Source of the DNA: Geobacter sp.
Lineage (GTDB): Bacteria; Desulfobacterota; Desulfuromonadia; Geobacterales; Geobacteraceae
NCBI GenBank assembly: GCA_003490025.1
Contig: DNJC01000145.1
Span: 1 to 64,000, forward strand
Length of the DNA: 64,000 bases
Direction of reading: 5' to 3'
Both the position numbers and the translations under genes were made by a program. Positions 8,825-18,579 of the stretch are shown here, in pieces. Under the pieces are notes generated by a model. It was given only the letters and a program-made list of their open reading frames with translations. It was not told where the DNA came from and did no database searches. The first letter of the stretch is position 1, and every line of letters starts with the position of its first letter.

Positions 8825-11254
8825 ATGCTGAAGAAATTGTTCATCGCGATAATGCTGTTGGGTATCCTTCCGGGCCTCGCCAACGCATGGACGATTACTG
8901 CCAAGATAGGCAGTGGATCCGGGTCACTTAGCTGCGGCGCCCAGACCTTGACCAGCGGTACCGCCTACTTCACGATCGACAACGCCAACTCCTCCGCCAC
9001 GGTCAACGTGCAGCCTAACGCGGGCTACTACGCCTCGCTGGTCACCGTCGACAACGTGAACGTCACCCAGGCGGGCGCCACCTCCTACACGGTCAACTAC
9101 GCCGGAGCCAACCACACCCTCACCGCCTACTTCTCGCCGGTCACCTACACCGTTTCGCTGGCCCAGACCTCGGGCGGCTCGGTCATGGCGCAGCGCGTCC
9201 TGCCGACGGTCGGTACCATCTCCCTGACGGGCCTCACCGGGCTCGCCTACGGAAGCACCGTGGAGATCACCGCCACCCCCAACACGGGGTACGCGGTCAC
9301 CAGCATCAGCTCCACGAGCACTCTCGGCACGGTCACCCACTACAGCGGGCAGAGTGCGCAGCCGGTGAAATACCGCTACCTCGTGGAGAGAAACGCCACG
9401 TTCACCGCGACCTACCAGGTAGTGCCGCAGGTGACGGCGAGGCTCAACGTCAACACGAACAGCACGGTGACCAACACCCAGGTTGCCATGGATGCCTCGA
9501 CCAGCAGCAGCAGTAACGACCCGCCGCTTACCTTCGCCTGGTCGGTGCTGCAGGGGGACCCCTCCAAGGTGACCTTCACCGAGGTCTCCCCCGGGAGCAC
9601 GGCCGCTGTCTACTTCCAGGCCAGCGCCGCCGGCGACTACAAGGTGAGGGTGACGGCCATCAGCGCCCACGGCGGGACCGGCACGGCCGACTCTCCGGTG
9701 ATCACCGTGATGACGCCGGGCGCCTACGACTCCACTTCCTGCAACTCGTGCCACGTGGGGCGCGACCCGCAGGTAAGCTCCGGCTACCTCTCTTCCCCCC
9801 ATGCCAAAGGGAGCATCTCGGTCAGCTGCAGCTCCTGCCACAACCCGGGAAACACGCTGTCTCACCCGTACGACAACCAGCCGATCGGCTCCTGCAGCAG
9901 CTGCCACACGACTTTCACCGCGGCGGGGCACGACACACTGGACAGCCCCACCGGCTGCTCCAAGTGCCATGACCCGCACTCCACCGTCGCCACCAGCTTC
10001 ATCGGGGTCCAGGTGCCGCACTACAACAACGTCACCTCCGCGGCCTACCCCGCCTCCTACGTCAGCTCCCGCAGCGTCTGCGCCGACTGCCACAGGACCG
10101 GGACCGCCTTCCCGCTGGACGCCATCAGGAAAAGCTGGGCCGGCTCCGGGCACGCCGACGTCTTCTCGCCCGGGTGGCGCGCCGAGGATTTCAAGACCCA
10201 AAACGACTGCGTCCGCTGCCACACAAGGACCGGCTTCGTCGCCTACTCCAGCTTCAAGGTGGTCTCCGCCTGGGGCGTCGCCTCCGAAAAGACCAAGGAG
10301 GTCCTGAACTGCAACGGCTGCCACAACCAGGACTTCTCGGTCCGCGTCATGGCCCCCTACAGCTCGGCCTCCGCCTTCAGCTTCAAGGTCGACGCCGCCA
10401 CCACGGTCAGCGTCCCGTACAAGTACCTCGACTACGGCAGGTCGAACCTCTGCATCACCTGCCACGCCGGGACCACGAGCGGCGAGATCATCAAGCTCGC
10501 CTTCGGGTTCGCCAACTTCACCGCCGCCGGGAGGCTCCAGAACCACTTCATGGTCGGCGCAGGTGTCATGGACAACAACATCGGCTACGAGTTCGACGGC
10601 ACCCCCGGCGGCCGGGTGATCGACTTCAACAGGCAGAACACCTGGCACTCCGGCATCGGGCTGCCAAACGAGAAGTACGACACCGGGACCTCCGGCCCCT
10701 GCGTCACCTGCCACATGAGCGCCGCTTCCAACCAGCACAGCTTCGTCACCGTCTTCAAGAACCTGACCGGCTCCATCACCCAGGTGGCCGCGGCCGGCAT
10801 CTGCGCCAAGTGCCACCCCTCCTCTCTCGGCGGGGGCGAGGCGATGACCGCACAGGCGATCTCGAACCACAAGGCGGGGTACAGCGCGGCACTGGCGGCA
10901 CTGAAGGGGGAGCTGAAGGCGAGGGGGTTCGATCCCGACGCCCCGGCGACCATCACCTCATGGGGAGGGAACCCGCTTTCCCGCTCCAACAACATGGGGG
11001 CCTTCTACAACTACCTCCTTTTGAGCAGAAACGACGTGGCGGGTTACGTCCACAACCCGGTCTACGCCAGGAGGCTGATCCAGTACTCCATCGACTGGCT
11101 GGACAACCAGACCTTCGACGACTCCTGCTACACGTCGATCAACATGTTGAGCATCCCGCAGGCCACGAAGGATGCGGCGGTTTCGTACCTCGGGGTGACC
11201 TTCTCCGGCCTCGCCCCCAACTGCTACAGCTGTCACGAGTCGTACTACAACTAA
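8825..11254 (+). CDS. Exported 11-heme c-type cytochrome with bacterial-repeat and PKD-like domains
   Basis: The ATG at 8825 is chosen over the in-frame 8744 start because GAGGGG lies just upstream and the product then begins with a signal peptide ending ANA. The protein has 809 residues. About residues 20-200 look like bacterial-repeat (InlB-like) beta domains, and 200-300 resembles a PKD domain (AFAW-type core, then GTGTADSPV). From about residue 305 there are eleven CX2CH heme motifs (CNSCH, CSSCH twice, CSKCH, CADCH, CVRCH, CNGCH, CITCH, CVTCH, CAKCH, CYSCH). There are no CX3/CX4 variants, unlike the cytochromes that follow. It is the first gene after the sigma-54-like promoter and probably heads the operon to 27151. 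Inferred role: outer-surface or extracellular electron transfer. Confidence 0.88.
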   Translation: MLKKLFIAIMLLGILPGLANAWTITAKIGSGSGSLSCGAQTLTSGTAYFTIDNANSSATVNVQPNAGYYASLVTVDNVNVTQAGATSYTVNYAGANHTLTAYFSPVTYTVSLAQTSGGSVMAQRVLPTVGTISLTGLTGLAYGSTVEITATPNTGYAVTSISSTSTLGTVTHYSGQSAQPVKYRYLVERNATFTATYQVVPQVTARLNVNTNSTVTNTQVAMDASTSSSSNDPPLTFAWSVLQGDPSKVTFTEVSPGSTAAVYFQASAAGDYKVRVTAISAHGGTGTADSPVITVMTPGAYDSTSCNSCHVGRDPQVSSGYLSSPHAKGSISVSCSSCHNPGNTLSHPYDNQPIGSCSSCHTTFTAAGHDTLDSPTGCSKCHDPHSTVATSFIGVQVPHYNNVTSAAYPASYVSSRSVCADCHRTGTAFPLDAIRKSWAGSGHADVFSPGWRAEDFKTQNDCVRCHTRTGFVAYSSFKVVSAWGVASEKTKEVLNCNGCHNQDFSVRVMAPYSSASAFSFKVDAATTVSVPYKYLDYGRSNLCITCHAGTTSGEIIKLAFGFANFTAAGRLQNHFMVGAGVMDNNIGYEFDGTPGGRVIDFNRQNTWHSGIGLPNEKYDTGTSGPCVTCHMSAASNQHSFVTVFKNLTGSITQVAAAGICAKCHPSSLGGGEAMTAQAISNHKAGYSAALAALKGELKARGFDPDAPATITSWGGNPLSRSNNMGAFYNYLLLSRNDVAGYVHNPVYARRLIQYSIDWLDNQTFDDSCYTSINMLSIPQATKDAAVSYLGVTFSGLAPNCYSCHESYYN

Positions 11255-11335
11255 GGCAGGGACGGATCCGGCAGCTCCCCCTCCCTTGACGGCAGGGGGA
11301 GGCTTCAGGCGCGACAACGAAGAAACGAGGGGAAT

Positions 11336-12463
11336 ATGACGCGACCACAATCGATACTTTGGAAGGCAGTTCTCGCCCTCGCGCTCTGCACGCCGGCCCA
11401 TGCCGCGGACCTCCCGCAGGCGACGCTGATCGGGGCACTGGAACCGCTCAGGGCACCGGGGCAGATGGCGCTCGACTCGAACCGCGTGCTGTACGTGGCG
11501 GATGCGCAGAACCGCGGCGTGGTGAAATTCGGCACGGACGGCTCGTACCTGGGGGCGATCCCGGTCTCCGGCGTGGTCCGCTCGGTAGCCTGCACGGCCG
11601 ACGACAGGGTGATCGTGAGCCACGACAGCTCGGTCGACTTCTACACCCCCTCCGGGACCGTGCTTGCCTCACTTTCCGGCTACGGCTTCCTCTCCCCCAG
11701 CGGCATCGCCGAAGATCCGGCGGGGAACATATACGTCGCCGACAGCAAGAGGAACCAGGTGGCGCTCTTCACCCCGTCCGGCGCCTTCGTCTCGGCCTTC
11801 GGGGCAAAGGGGACCGGGGCGGGAGAGTTCAACTACCCGACCGACCTGGCCTGGGAGAAGGTTTCCGGGCAGCTCGCCGTGGTCGACACGCTGAACAACA
11901 GGGTGCAGTTCTTCGACGCCTCCGGCGCCTTCAAGAGGGTGATCGGGACGCCTGCCGCCCTCTCCGGCCCCCTCAGGTTCACCTATCCCCAGGGGGTCTC
12001 CTTCGACTACGTCAGCGGCGCCCGGATGTTCGTGGCCGATGCCTTCCAGAGTTCGGTGCAGGTGATAGAGCTCGGGGCGCTGCCGCGTTTCCTCGGCTAT
12101 ATCGGCAACTTCGGGACGGCGAGCGGGGAACTCAGGCGCCCCTGCGATGTCCTCTTCGACGCGGCCACCTCGGAACTCCTGGTCTCCGACGGCGGGCGGG
12201 TCAACATCTACGGGATCACGGAGGCCGCGGCGGCGGACGGCTCCACGGGTTCCACGGGTTCCACGGGTTCCACGGGTTCCACCGGGTCCACCGGGTCCAC
12301 CGGGTCCACCGGGTCCACCGGGTCCACCGGGTCCACCGGGTCCACCACCGGCGGCAGCGTCACCCCAGGCACCGCCGGCTCGAAGCAGAGCGCGAGCTGG
12401 CAGTACCCGGCCGGCGACTGCCGGCACGCGCGGGCGGGAAGCCTCGTCTGCCGCGAGAGGTAG
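11336..12463 (+). CDS. Exported NHL-repeat (beta-propeller) protein with GST-repeat tail
   Basis: The 375-residue product starts at an ATG preceded by GAGGGG. A signal peptide ends near AHA-ADL. Residues 30-300 contain NHL-type repeats (units such as GIAEDPAGNIYVADSKRNQV), which build a beta-propeller used for protein or surface contacts. The tail holds eleven Gly-Ser-Thr triplets, then a short Cys-containing end (GDCRHARAGSLVC). NHL proteins often accompany porin or cytochrome conduits in this group, so a structural partner of the neighbouring cytochromes is plausible but not shown. It lies between the 11-heme and 27-heme cytochrome genes with 80-base and 64-base gaps, consistent with one operon. 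Confidence 0.85.
   Translation: MTRPQSILWKAVLALALCTPAHAADLPQATLIGALEPLRAPGQMALDSNRVLYVADAQNRGVVKFGTDGSYLGAIPVSGVVRSVACTADDRVIVSHDSSVDFYTPSGTVLASLSGYGFLSPSGIAEDPAGNIYVADSKRNQVALFTPSGAFVSAFGAKGTGAGEFNYPTDLAWEKVSGQLAVVDTLNNRVQFFDASGAFKRVIGTPAALSGPLRFTYPQGVSFDYVSGARMFVADAFQSSVQVIELGALPRFLGYIGNFGTASGELRRPCDVLFDAATSELLVSDGGRVNIYGITEAAAADGSTGSTGSTGSTGSTGSTGSTGSTGSTGSTGSTGSTTGGSVTPGTAGSKQSASWQYPAGDCRHARAGSLVCRER
12242..12340 (+). repeat. In-frame 9-bp minisatellite (11 units)
   Basis: Four copies of TCCACGGGT are followed by seven copies of TCCACCGGG, together encoding Ser-Thr-Gly eleven times inside the NHL-protein tail. The two internally homogeneous blocks suggest recent copy-number change by slippage or unequal exchange. 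Units are multiples of three, so changes would leave the frame intact. Confidence 0.95.
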
Positions 12464-12527
12464 CGCAAAGGGCAGGATGGGAAACAAGGAAGGCGGACGG
12501 CTTGTCCAGAAAAAGCGGGAGCAAACC

Positions 12528-15500
12528 ATGAAGAAAATTGCAATCTACGCGGCGGCTGCGTTTATGATCCTGATGCTGGACCATGTCCAGGTTCATGCCG
12601 TGCCCGCACCGCACGATTCCCAGTGTTTGCAATGCCACGTGTCGCACAACAAGCTGGGGACCCAGACGGACGACCTGGTCTGCCTGAGCTGCCACAACCC
12701 CTCCGGCGGCGCCAAGGCGCAGAACATGCCGTTCTCCCCCGGCGACGCGGCAAACCCGTACGGAGCGGCATCCGGCCTGCAGAACTCCCACAACTGGGTC
12801 GGCTCGGACACGAACCCCAAGGCCGGCGCACTGCCGCCGCTCGACCCCGCCGTCGCCCTCAAACAGCACGAGGGGAAGATCTCCTGCGCCAAGTGCCACA
12901 ACCTCCACGGCCCGAAGCAGAGCGAAACCAACTCGGCCCCCTTTCTGCGCGCCCTGAACGACGCGGACCAGATGTGCCTCGACTGCCACCGCCAGCGCAA
13001 CACCCAGAACCACCTCTCCGGGAGCCACCCGGTCCTCGTTTCCTACAGCGGCGCGGTGAAGAGGAACCCGGAAGGGTTCTACGCGACGCCGCGCTCGGCG
13101 AACCCGGCCAACCCGACCGCCGCGATGAAGCTGGTCAAGGGGACCGTCTCCTGCTCGACCTGCCACGGCGTGCACTACACCGACTCCAACTCGGCGACCC
13201 TCGACAACCGCTCCTCCGCGCTCCTCGGGCGTCTCACCGCTTCCGCCGGCAACCTGCTCCGTGCCGAGTCGAGGGGGGGCAGGGCGAACGACGTGAACCT
13301 CTGCACCAGCTGCCACCAGGGGATGTCCGCCCACAACGCCGGCGGGCAGAACGTGCAGTGCGTCGACTGCCACGGCGGGCACGTGGCGGAGACCGACGGG
13401 AGCGACCCGAACGTCTACCTGGTGCGCCGCTTCATGAGGTACTCCACCTACCGCGGCAAGTTCGATCTGCGGGCGCTGAACCGCCCGGCCTACTTCCTCT
13501 CCGCGGTCAACAAGAACTACAAGGACGGGAACGGGACCGGCCTCTGCCAGGCCTGCCACATCACCCCGCCGGACAACCCGGACTGCAACGCGCCGGACGC
13601 GGTCTGCAACGACTGTCACGCCCACAACAACGCCACCGGCGCCTTCTCCCCGAACACCTCCGAGTGCACGAGCTGCCACGGCAACCCGCCGACCGAGAAT
13701 CTCGTGGGGAGCCCCAACGGCTATGCCGAAGGGTACATCGGCGTGGACGAATCCCGCTCGGGTCACGCTCCGCACGCGGAGCGGGACGGGTACAACTTCG
13801 ACTGCGACGAGTGCCACAAGGGAAGCCAGCACGCCAGCGGACAGTTCCAGCAGGTGTTCACCTCCAGCGCCGACACCCTGGCGGGGAGCTTCGGCGCCGC
13901 GCCTCACTACGACACGGCCGCCCGGACCTGTGCGACCGTCTACTGCCACAGCAACGGCGCCCCGCGCGGTGGCACCATCAAGTTCTCCGCCCCGCCCCCC
14001 TTCGCCAACGCCCAGGGGGCCATCATCGGCAAGCCGTTCGAGTGCGGCGTCTGCCACGGCGCGGCGGTCGCCGGTTTCAACAACCTCTCCACCAACGCCC
14101 ACTTCCGGCACGTGAGTCTCGACACCGGGAGCGGGCTGCAGTACGGCTGCTCCCTCTGCCACGCCTCGGTCGCCTCCGGCAACGGGACCATCCTCGACCG
14201 CAGAAAGCACGTGAACGGCGTGAAGGAACTCTCCTTCACCGGGCTTGCCGCCGGGACCAGTTCCAACGGCGCCACCTGCTCCACGAGCTACTGCCACAGT
14301 AACGGCAAGGGGGCCTTCGTCACCGTCTCCTGGAGCGACCGCCAGGCCGGGGCCTGCGGCAGCTGCCACGGAACGCTGCCGTCCGTCGGAGGCGGGCTGA
14401 TCGCGACCGGCGCCCACTTCGCCCACTTCAGCACCTCCTCCCAGAGCGGGGCCATGCTGACCCAGAGCGGCATCGCGAGCTGCCAGCTCTGCCACGGCGG
14501 CTACCTGCAGGAACTCGGAGGGAGCCACGTGAACGGGAGCATCGACGTGACCACCCCGGGCTACTCCCCGGCCGGGACCGGCACCTGCACCCCGTGCCAC
14601 AAGCAGACGGTCAACTGGGCCGGCGGAGCCGTCAGCTGCGAGAGCTGCCACACCGCCCCGCTCTCCGTCGTGAACGGCAGCACCGCCCAGGACATGTCGC
14701 TGGCGGCCACGAAGGGGCACGGCAAGAGCGGGCTTTCGTGCCTCTCCTGCCACGCCAGGAGCGAGCGGCACTTCAACGGGAACAGCCGGCTGCAGCCGGT
14801 CCTGATCGGGGAGGGGAACGCAAGCTGCCGCTACTGCCACGACTCGCAGGCGCGGGTCCCCAACGAGCGCTTCCGCAACATGAGCACGCATACGCTGGTG
14901 AAGGGGGGGGCGGGGACGATGGGATGCTCCGTCTGCCACGACGCGCACGGCACGGGGAACCTGGCGCAGATACGGGACGTCATCAACGGCCAGCCGATCG
15001 TCTACACCGACCAGAGCACCGGGCTCATCGATCCGGTCACCAACCGCGGCCTCTGCCAGGCCTGCCACACCACCACGCTCTACTACAAGGCGGGGGTCCC
15101 CGAGACTCATCACCCGACCAAGGACTGCCTCACCTGCCACCGCCACAACGCGGCCGGCAACGCCTTCAAGCCGGTGCTGGTCTGCGACGGCTGCCACGGC
15201 TACCCCCCCGCGCCGAGGAAGAGCGCGACGGCCGTAGCCTTCGGGACCCTGAACAACTGGAGCAGCGCCCGCTTCGAGGACTACTCGGGCGGCGGCGGCG
15301 CCCACCTGGTCGCGGCGCACGTCTCGCCGAACGCGAAGCCGTCCGAGGGCTGGGTGAACTGCACCATGTGCCACAACGCCGGCAGGCTCGACGGAGCGCC
15401 GAACCACAGGATGGCGTGGCACATCTCCGACATCACCGTCGACGTCGACCCGAAATACCGCTTCGACAACGGCTTCACCGTGTACACCGGCGCGAAGCTC

Positions 15501-15590
15501 GTGGATCCGCCGCAAGCAAACGTCACCGGGAGCTGCTTCAACATCAGCTGCCACATGAGCCCGTCGCCGCGCTGGAGCACGGAGCGGTAA
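12528..15590 (+). CDS. Large exported c-type cytochrome, 27 heme motifs (CX4CH/CX2CH type)
   Basis: The start is ATG 12528 (upstream CGGGAG), giving 1020 residues with a signal peptide ending VHA; the longer open frame upstream is a shadow of the NHL gene. I count 27 heme motifs: 24 CX2CH and three CX4CH (CATVYCH, CSTSYCH, CFNISCH). The recurring order CX4CH-SNG ... CGxCHG ... is the Geobacter C4xC/C2xC cytochrome pattern. The C-terminal 270 residues (from QACHTT to the final W-S-T-E) are clearly paralogous to those of the next gene. One homologous heme site differs, being CLTCH here and CLTSNCH there. Many extra histidines could give bis-His ligation. The protein should be periplasmic or secreted and act in long-range electron transfer. 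There is no close named homologue I can state with confidence. Confidence 0.9.
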   Translation: MKKIAIYAAAAFMILMLDHVQVHAVPAPHDSQCLQCHVSHNKLGTQTDDLVCLSCHNPSGGAKAQNMPFSPGDAANPYGAASGLQNSHNWVGSDTNPKAGALPPLDPAVALKQHEGKISCAKCHNLHGPKQSETNSAPFLRALNDADQMCLDCHRQRNTQNHLSGSHPVLVSYSGAVKRNPEGFYATPRSANPANPTAAMKLVKGTVSCSTCHGVHYTDSNSATLDNRSSALLGRLTASAGNLLRAESRGGRANDVNLCTSCHQGMSAHNAGGQNVQCVDCHGGHVAETDGSDPNVYLVRRFMRYSTYRGKFDLRALNRPAYFLSAVNKNYKDGNGTGLCQACHITPPDNPDCNAPDAVCNDCHAHNNATGAFSPNTSECTSCHGNPPTENLVGSPNGYAEGYIGVDESRSGHAPHAERDGYNFDCDECHKGSQHASGQFQQVFTSSADTLAGSFGAAPHYDTAARTCATVYCHSNGAPRGGTIKFSAPPPFANAQGAIIGKPFECGVCHGAAVAGFNNLSTNAHFRHVSLDTGSGLQYGCSLCHASVASGNGTILDRRKHVNGVKELSFTGLAAGTSSNGATCSTSYCHSNGKGAFVTVSWSDRQAGACGSCHGTLPSVGGGLIATGAHFAHFSTSSQSGAMLTQSGIASCQLCHGGYLQELGGSHVNGSIDVTTPGYSPAGTGTCTPCHKQTVNWAGGAVSCESCHTAPLSVVNGSTAQDMSLAATKGHGKSGLSCLSCHARSERHFNGNSRLQPVLIGEGNASCRYCHDSQARVPNERFRNMSTHTLVKGGAGTMGCSVCHDAHGTGNLAQIRDVINGQPIVYTDQSTGLIDPVTNRGLCQACHTTTLYYKAGVPETHHPTKDCLTCHRHNAAGNAFKPVLVCDGCHGYPPAPRKSATAVAFGTLNNWSSARFEDYSGGGGAHLVAAHVSPNAKPSEGWVNCTMCHNAGRLDGAPNHRMAWHISDITVDVDPKYRFDNGFTVYTGAKLVDPPQANVTGSCFNISCHMSPSPRWSTER

Positions 15591-15647
15591 CCAAAACGAA
15601 GACTTGTCATTCAATGTTCTGATTTTTCAATGAACCGGGAGGGGTAG

Positions 15648-18479
15648 ATGCAGAGAAACCTTAGGAGAATTTCCAGCTGGAGCGCAGGGGCGGTGTCGCT
15701 TGCCTTGGCCCTCGCCTTTGCCGCCGTCGCGCAGGGAGCGCCGCAGTACGCCATGGACTGCACTTCCTGCCACACCATGCCGCCGACGGACTCGAAGCCG
15801 CCCAAGGCGACCAAGAAGGATCCCTTCACCGGCGCCGTACCGGGGAACCACGAGACCCACGCCGGGGGTGACGCCGCAAGCTGCGTCTCCTGCCACGGCA
15901 CCGCGGTGACCAGCAACTCGCACCGGAACAAGAGCATCGAACTCCAGCCGGGCATCGGTTACAGCCTCGGCTTCGCGAACCAGACCTCGGTGCCGCTGAA
16001 CCCGCTGGGAACCTGCGCCACCGTCTCCTGCCACAGTGACGGCAAGGGTAACTACCGCGCCACCCCGGCCTGGGGAAGCACGGCGCCGGCGGACTGCACG
16101 ACCTGCCACGACGCCGCGCCCGCGTCCGGGAACCACAACGTCCCGGGGAGCAAGCACGCCACCTATTACGGCACCGGGGTCAACTCCTGCTCGGTTTGCC
16201 ACTCCGACCACGCCGGCGAGCCGAAACCGTTTGCCCACGCCACCTCCAGCCGGGGGATCCAGGTCCGCTTCGCCTCCGGCGGAGGCTTCGACGGGAGCCA
16301 GTGCTCCGCGCTCTACTGCCACAGCAACGGCCAGGGGACCCCGGTTTCCGTCTTCTGGACCGGCTCGCTGCCGGCCGACTGCTCCGGTTGCCACGGCAAC
16401 GCCGCCACCGGGGGGCTCTCCGGCAAGCACGCGAAGCACGTCAACAACGGGAAGCTCGGCTCGAGCTACGGCTGCGTCGAGTGCCACGCCGACACGGTCG
16501 ACGGCGACTTCAACGTCTCGCAGACCGCCAACCACGTCAACGTGATGATCAACTACTCCGGCACCAAGGCCGGCCGCCTCGCCGGGACCTGCTCCACCGT
16601 CTACTGCCACAGCGACGGCAAGGGGAACATGAAGACGCTGGCCGCCGATTCCTGGGCGAACGGGAGTTTCCCGGACTGCCGCGGCTGCCACGGCTCCGAC
16701 GCGTCCCCCGACTTCACCGCCAGCGCCGCCGGCGAGCCCAACTACGTCTCCGGTCCCGCCGGGAGCGATACCGCCAACTCCCATAAGAAGCACGTGGGGA
16801 CCGCCGGCGCCTCCACCTGCGTCGACTGCCACAGCACCACCACCACGAACGGCACCACGCTGATCGGCGCCACCCACACCAACCGCGTCATCGACGTGGC
16901 GCCTTCCGTGGCCAAGCCGTTCGACGTGAACGGCAAGACCTGCTCCAACATCAGCTGCCACAAAGGCGGGACCATCATAGCCAGCGCTCCGGCGGCCATC
17001 TGGGGCGGGACGCTAGACTGCGCCGGCTGCCACGGCGACGCCGCCACCCTGAACACCCTGGCACACCGCGCCCACCTGACCACCGGCTCGCGCTGCGACT
17101 CCTGCCACAGTGCGACCGCAACCGACAACACCACCCTCCAGGCGGGGGGGCCGCACATCGACTACGGGGTGCAGGTCGCCGGCAGCAGCATCACCTCGTT
17201 CGACGCCTCCAAGAACTGCGCCACCACCTGCCACATGAGCGCGACCCCGAACTGGGCTGTCCCCTCCTCCGGCGCCTGCGGCACCTGCCACGCCGCGCTC
17301 GCCAACGATCCGGGCCCGCTCAAGCTGATCACCTCCGTGGCGCACGATGCCCACTACACCGCAGCCTACGGCCCGCTCCTCTCCACCACCTCGGCCGCCT
17401 CCTGCAGCGAGTGCCACACCCCGTCCAACGCGCTCAGCCACGTAAACGGCGGCATCGACCTCAAGGCCGGCGCCAGCTCCAACGGGCTGTGCCTCGACTG
17501 CCACAAGCAGACCACCAACTGGGCCAGCCCCTCGGTCACCTGCCAGAGCTGCCACACCGGGGCCCTTTCCGTGATAGGCGGGGTGACCGCCGCCGACAAG
17601 ACCCTCGACGCGACCAAGGGCCACGGCGCCTTCGCCGTCGGCTGCTCCGCATGCCACGACGGCAGCGGCGCACACATAAGCGGCGTCTTGGGTGACAACA
17701 ACAGGATCCTCGGCGGGCTTGCCGGCGACGCCCAGTGCAACTCCTGCCACAACGACTCGGGCAAGGTCACGGCCCGCTCGCTCAACATGCAGGTCCACGA
17801 CGGCATGGCCAACAGCTGCGGCGCCTGCCACGACGCCCACGGCACCCAGAACTCCTTCATGGTCGCCACCACCATGGCCGGCCGCAAGGTGAACTACAAC
17901 GGCGCCAACTTCGTCAACGCCCAGGGGACCGGCGTCTGCCAGGCCTGCCACACCTCCACCGGCTACTACCTGGCCGGCGGCGGGCTGGAGGCGACGCACC
18001 CGACCGAAGGGTGCCTCACCTCGAACTGCCACCCGCACAACACCGCCGGCGGGGTGGCCTTCGCCCCGAGCGGCGACTGCGACTCCTGCCACGGCTATCC
18101 GCCGATGCCCAGGAACGTGGCGGGGCTGACCTTCGGGACCATGGGCAACTGGACCAGCGCCAAGTTCGAGAGCTACTCGGGCGGCGGCGGCGCCCACGCG
18201 GTGGCGGCCCACGTCACCAAGGACGCCAAGGCGAGCGACGGCTGGACCAACTGCACCATGTGCCACGTGGAAGGGGCCGCGGCCCACGCCAAGGCGCTCC
18301 CGGTCAAGAACCACATCGAGAACGTGAGCGTGAAGCTCGACCAGCAGTACCGCCTGAGCGACGAGGCATTCATGGCCTATACCGGCGCGAAGCTTGTCAC
18401 CGGCGCCAACCAGACCGGTTCCTGCTTCAACGTGAACTGCCACTTCAGGCAGACTCAGCCGTGGAGCACCGAGAAATAA
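15648..18479 (+). CDS. Large exported c-type cytochrome, 27 heme motifs, six CX4CH and one CX3CH
   Basis: The ATG at 15648 follows GGGAGGGG. The product has 943 residues with a signal peptide ending AQGA, then an N-terminal APQYAMDCTSCH stretch nearly matching that of the next gene. Motifs: 20 CX2CH, six CX4CH (CATVSCH, CSALYCH, CSTVYCH, CSNISCH, CLTSNCH, CFNVNCH) and one CX3CH (CATTCH). The first half follows the CX4CH...CxGCHG...CxECHA module; the second half is mostly CX2CH and paralogous to the preceding cytochrome. The protein thus looks like a mosaic, with its N-terminus from the 35-heme type and its C-terminus from the 27-heme type. The gap to the previous gene is 57 bases with no terminator, consistent with one operon. 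Confidence 0.9.
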   Translation: MQRNLRRISSWSAGAVSLALALAFAAVAQGAPQYAMDCTSCHTMPPTDSKPPKATKKDPFTGAVPGNHETHAGGDAASCVSCHGTAVTSNSHRNKSIELQPGIGYSLGFANQTSVPLNPLGTCATVSCHSDGKGNYRATPAWGSTAPADCTTCHDAAPASGNHNVPGSKHATYYGTGVNSCSVCHSDHAGEPKPFAHATSSRGIQVRFASGGGFDGSQCSALYCHSNGQGTPVSVFWTGSLPADCSGCHGNAATGGLSGKHAKHVNNGKLGSSYGCVECHADTVDGDFNVSQTANHVNVMINYSGTKAGRLAGTCSTVYCHSDGKGNMKTLAADSWANGSFPDCRGCHGSDASPDFTASAAGEPNYVSGPAGSDTANSHKKHVGTAGASTCVDCHSTTTTNGTTLIGATHTNRVIDVAPSVAKPFDVNGKTCSNISCHKGGTIIASAPAAIWGGTLDCAGCHGDAATLNTLAHRAHLTTGSRCDSCHSATATDNTTLQAGGPHIDYGVQVAGSSITSFDASKNCATTCHMSATPNWAVPSSGACGTCHAALANDPGPLKLITSVAHDAHYTAAYGPLLSTTSAASCSECHTPSNALSHVNGGIDLKAGASSNGLCLDCHKQTTNWASPSVTCQSCHTGALSVIGGVTAADKTLDATKGHGAFAVGCSACHDGSGAHISGVLGDNNRILGGLAGDAQCNSCHNDSGKVTARSLNMQVHDGMANSCGACHDAHGTQNSFMVATTMAGRKVNYNGANFVNAQGTGVCQACHTSTGYYLAGGGLEATHPTEGCLTSNCHPHNTAGGVAFAPSGDCDSCHGYPPMPRNVAGLTFGTMGNWTSAKFESYSGGGGAHAVAAHVTKDAKASDGWTNCTMCHVEGAAAHAKALPVKNHIENVSVKLDQQYRLSDEAFMAYTGAKLVTGANQTGSCFNVNCHFRQTQPWSTEK

Positions 18480-18513
18480 CAACCTGTTGATCTCCCCTTC
18501 AGGCAGACCGAAA

Positions 18514-18540
18514 GCCTCCGGCGGCGACCCCGCCGGAGGC
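18514..18540 (+). other. Intercistronic GC hairpin without T-run
   Basis: GCCTCCGGCGG pairs with CCGCCGGAGGC over eleven bases around CGACC. No poly-T follows, so it is not a standard terminator. It may stabilise or process the mRNA between the two large cytochrome genes, or tune the expression ratio. Confidence 0.6.
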
Positions 18541-18579
18541 CCAACGCGACGCCATGATTGATGTTTAAGGAGTGGAATA

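Noticed and set aside
12240..12345. Collagen-like Pro-Gly-Pro reading of the minisatellite in another frame
   Set aside because: It arises from reading the 9-bp repeat out of frame. The NHL-protein frame has the signal peptide, start site and domain support.
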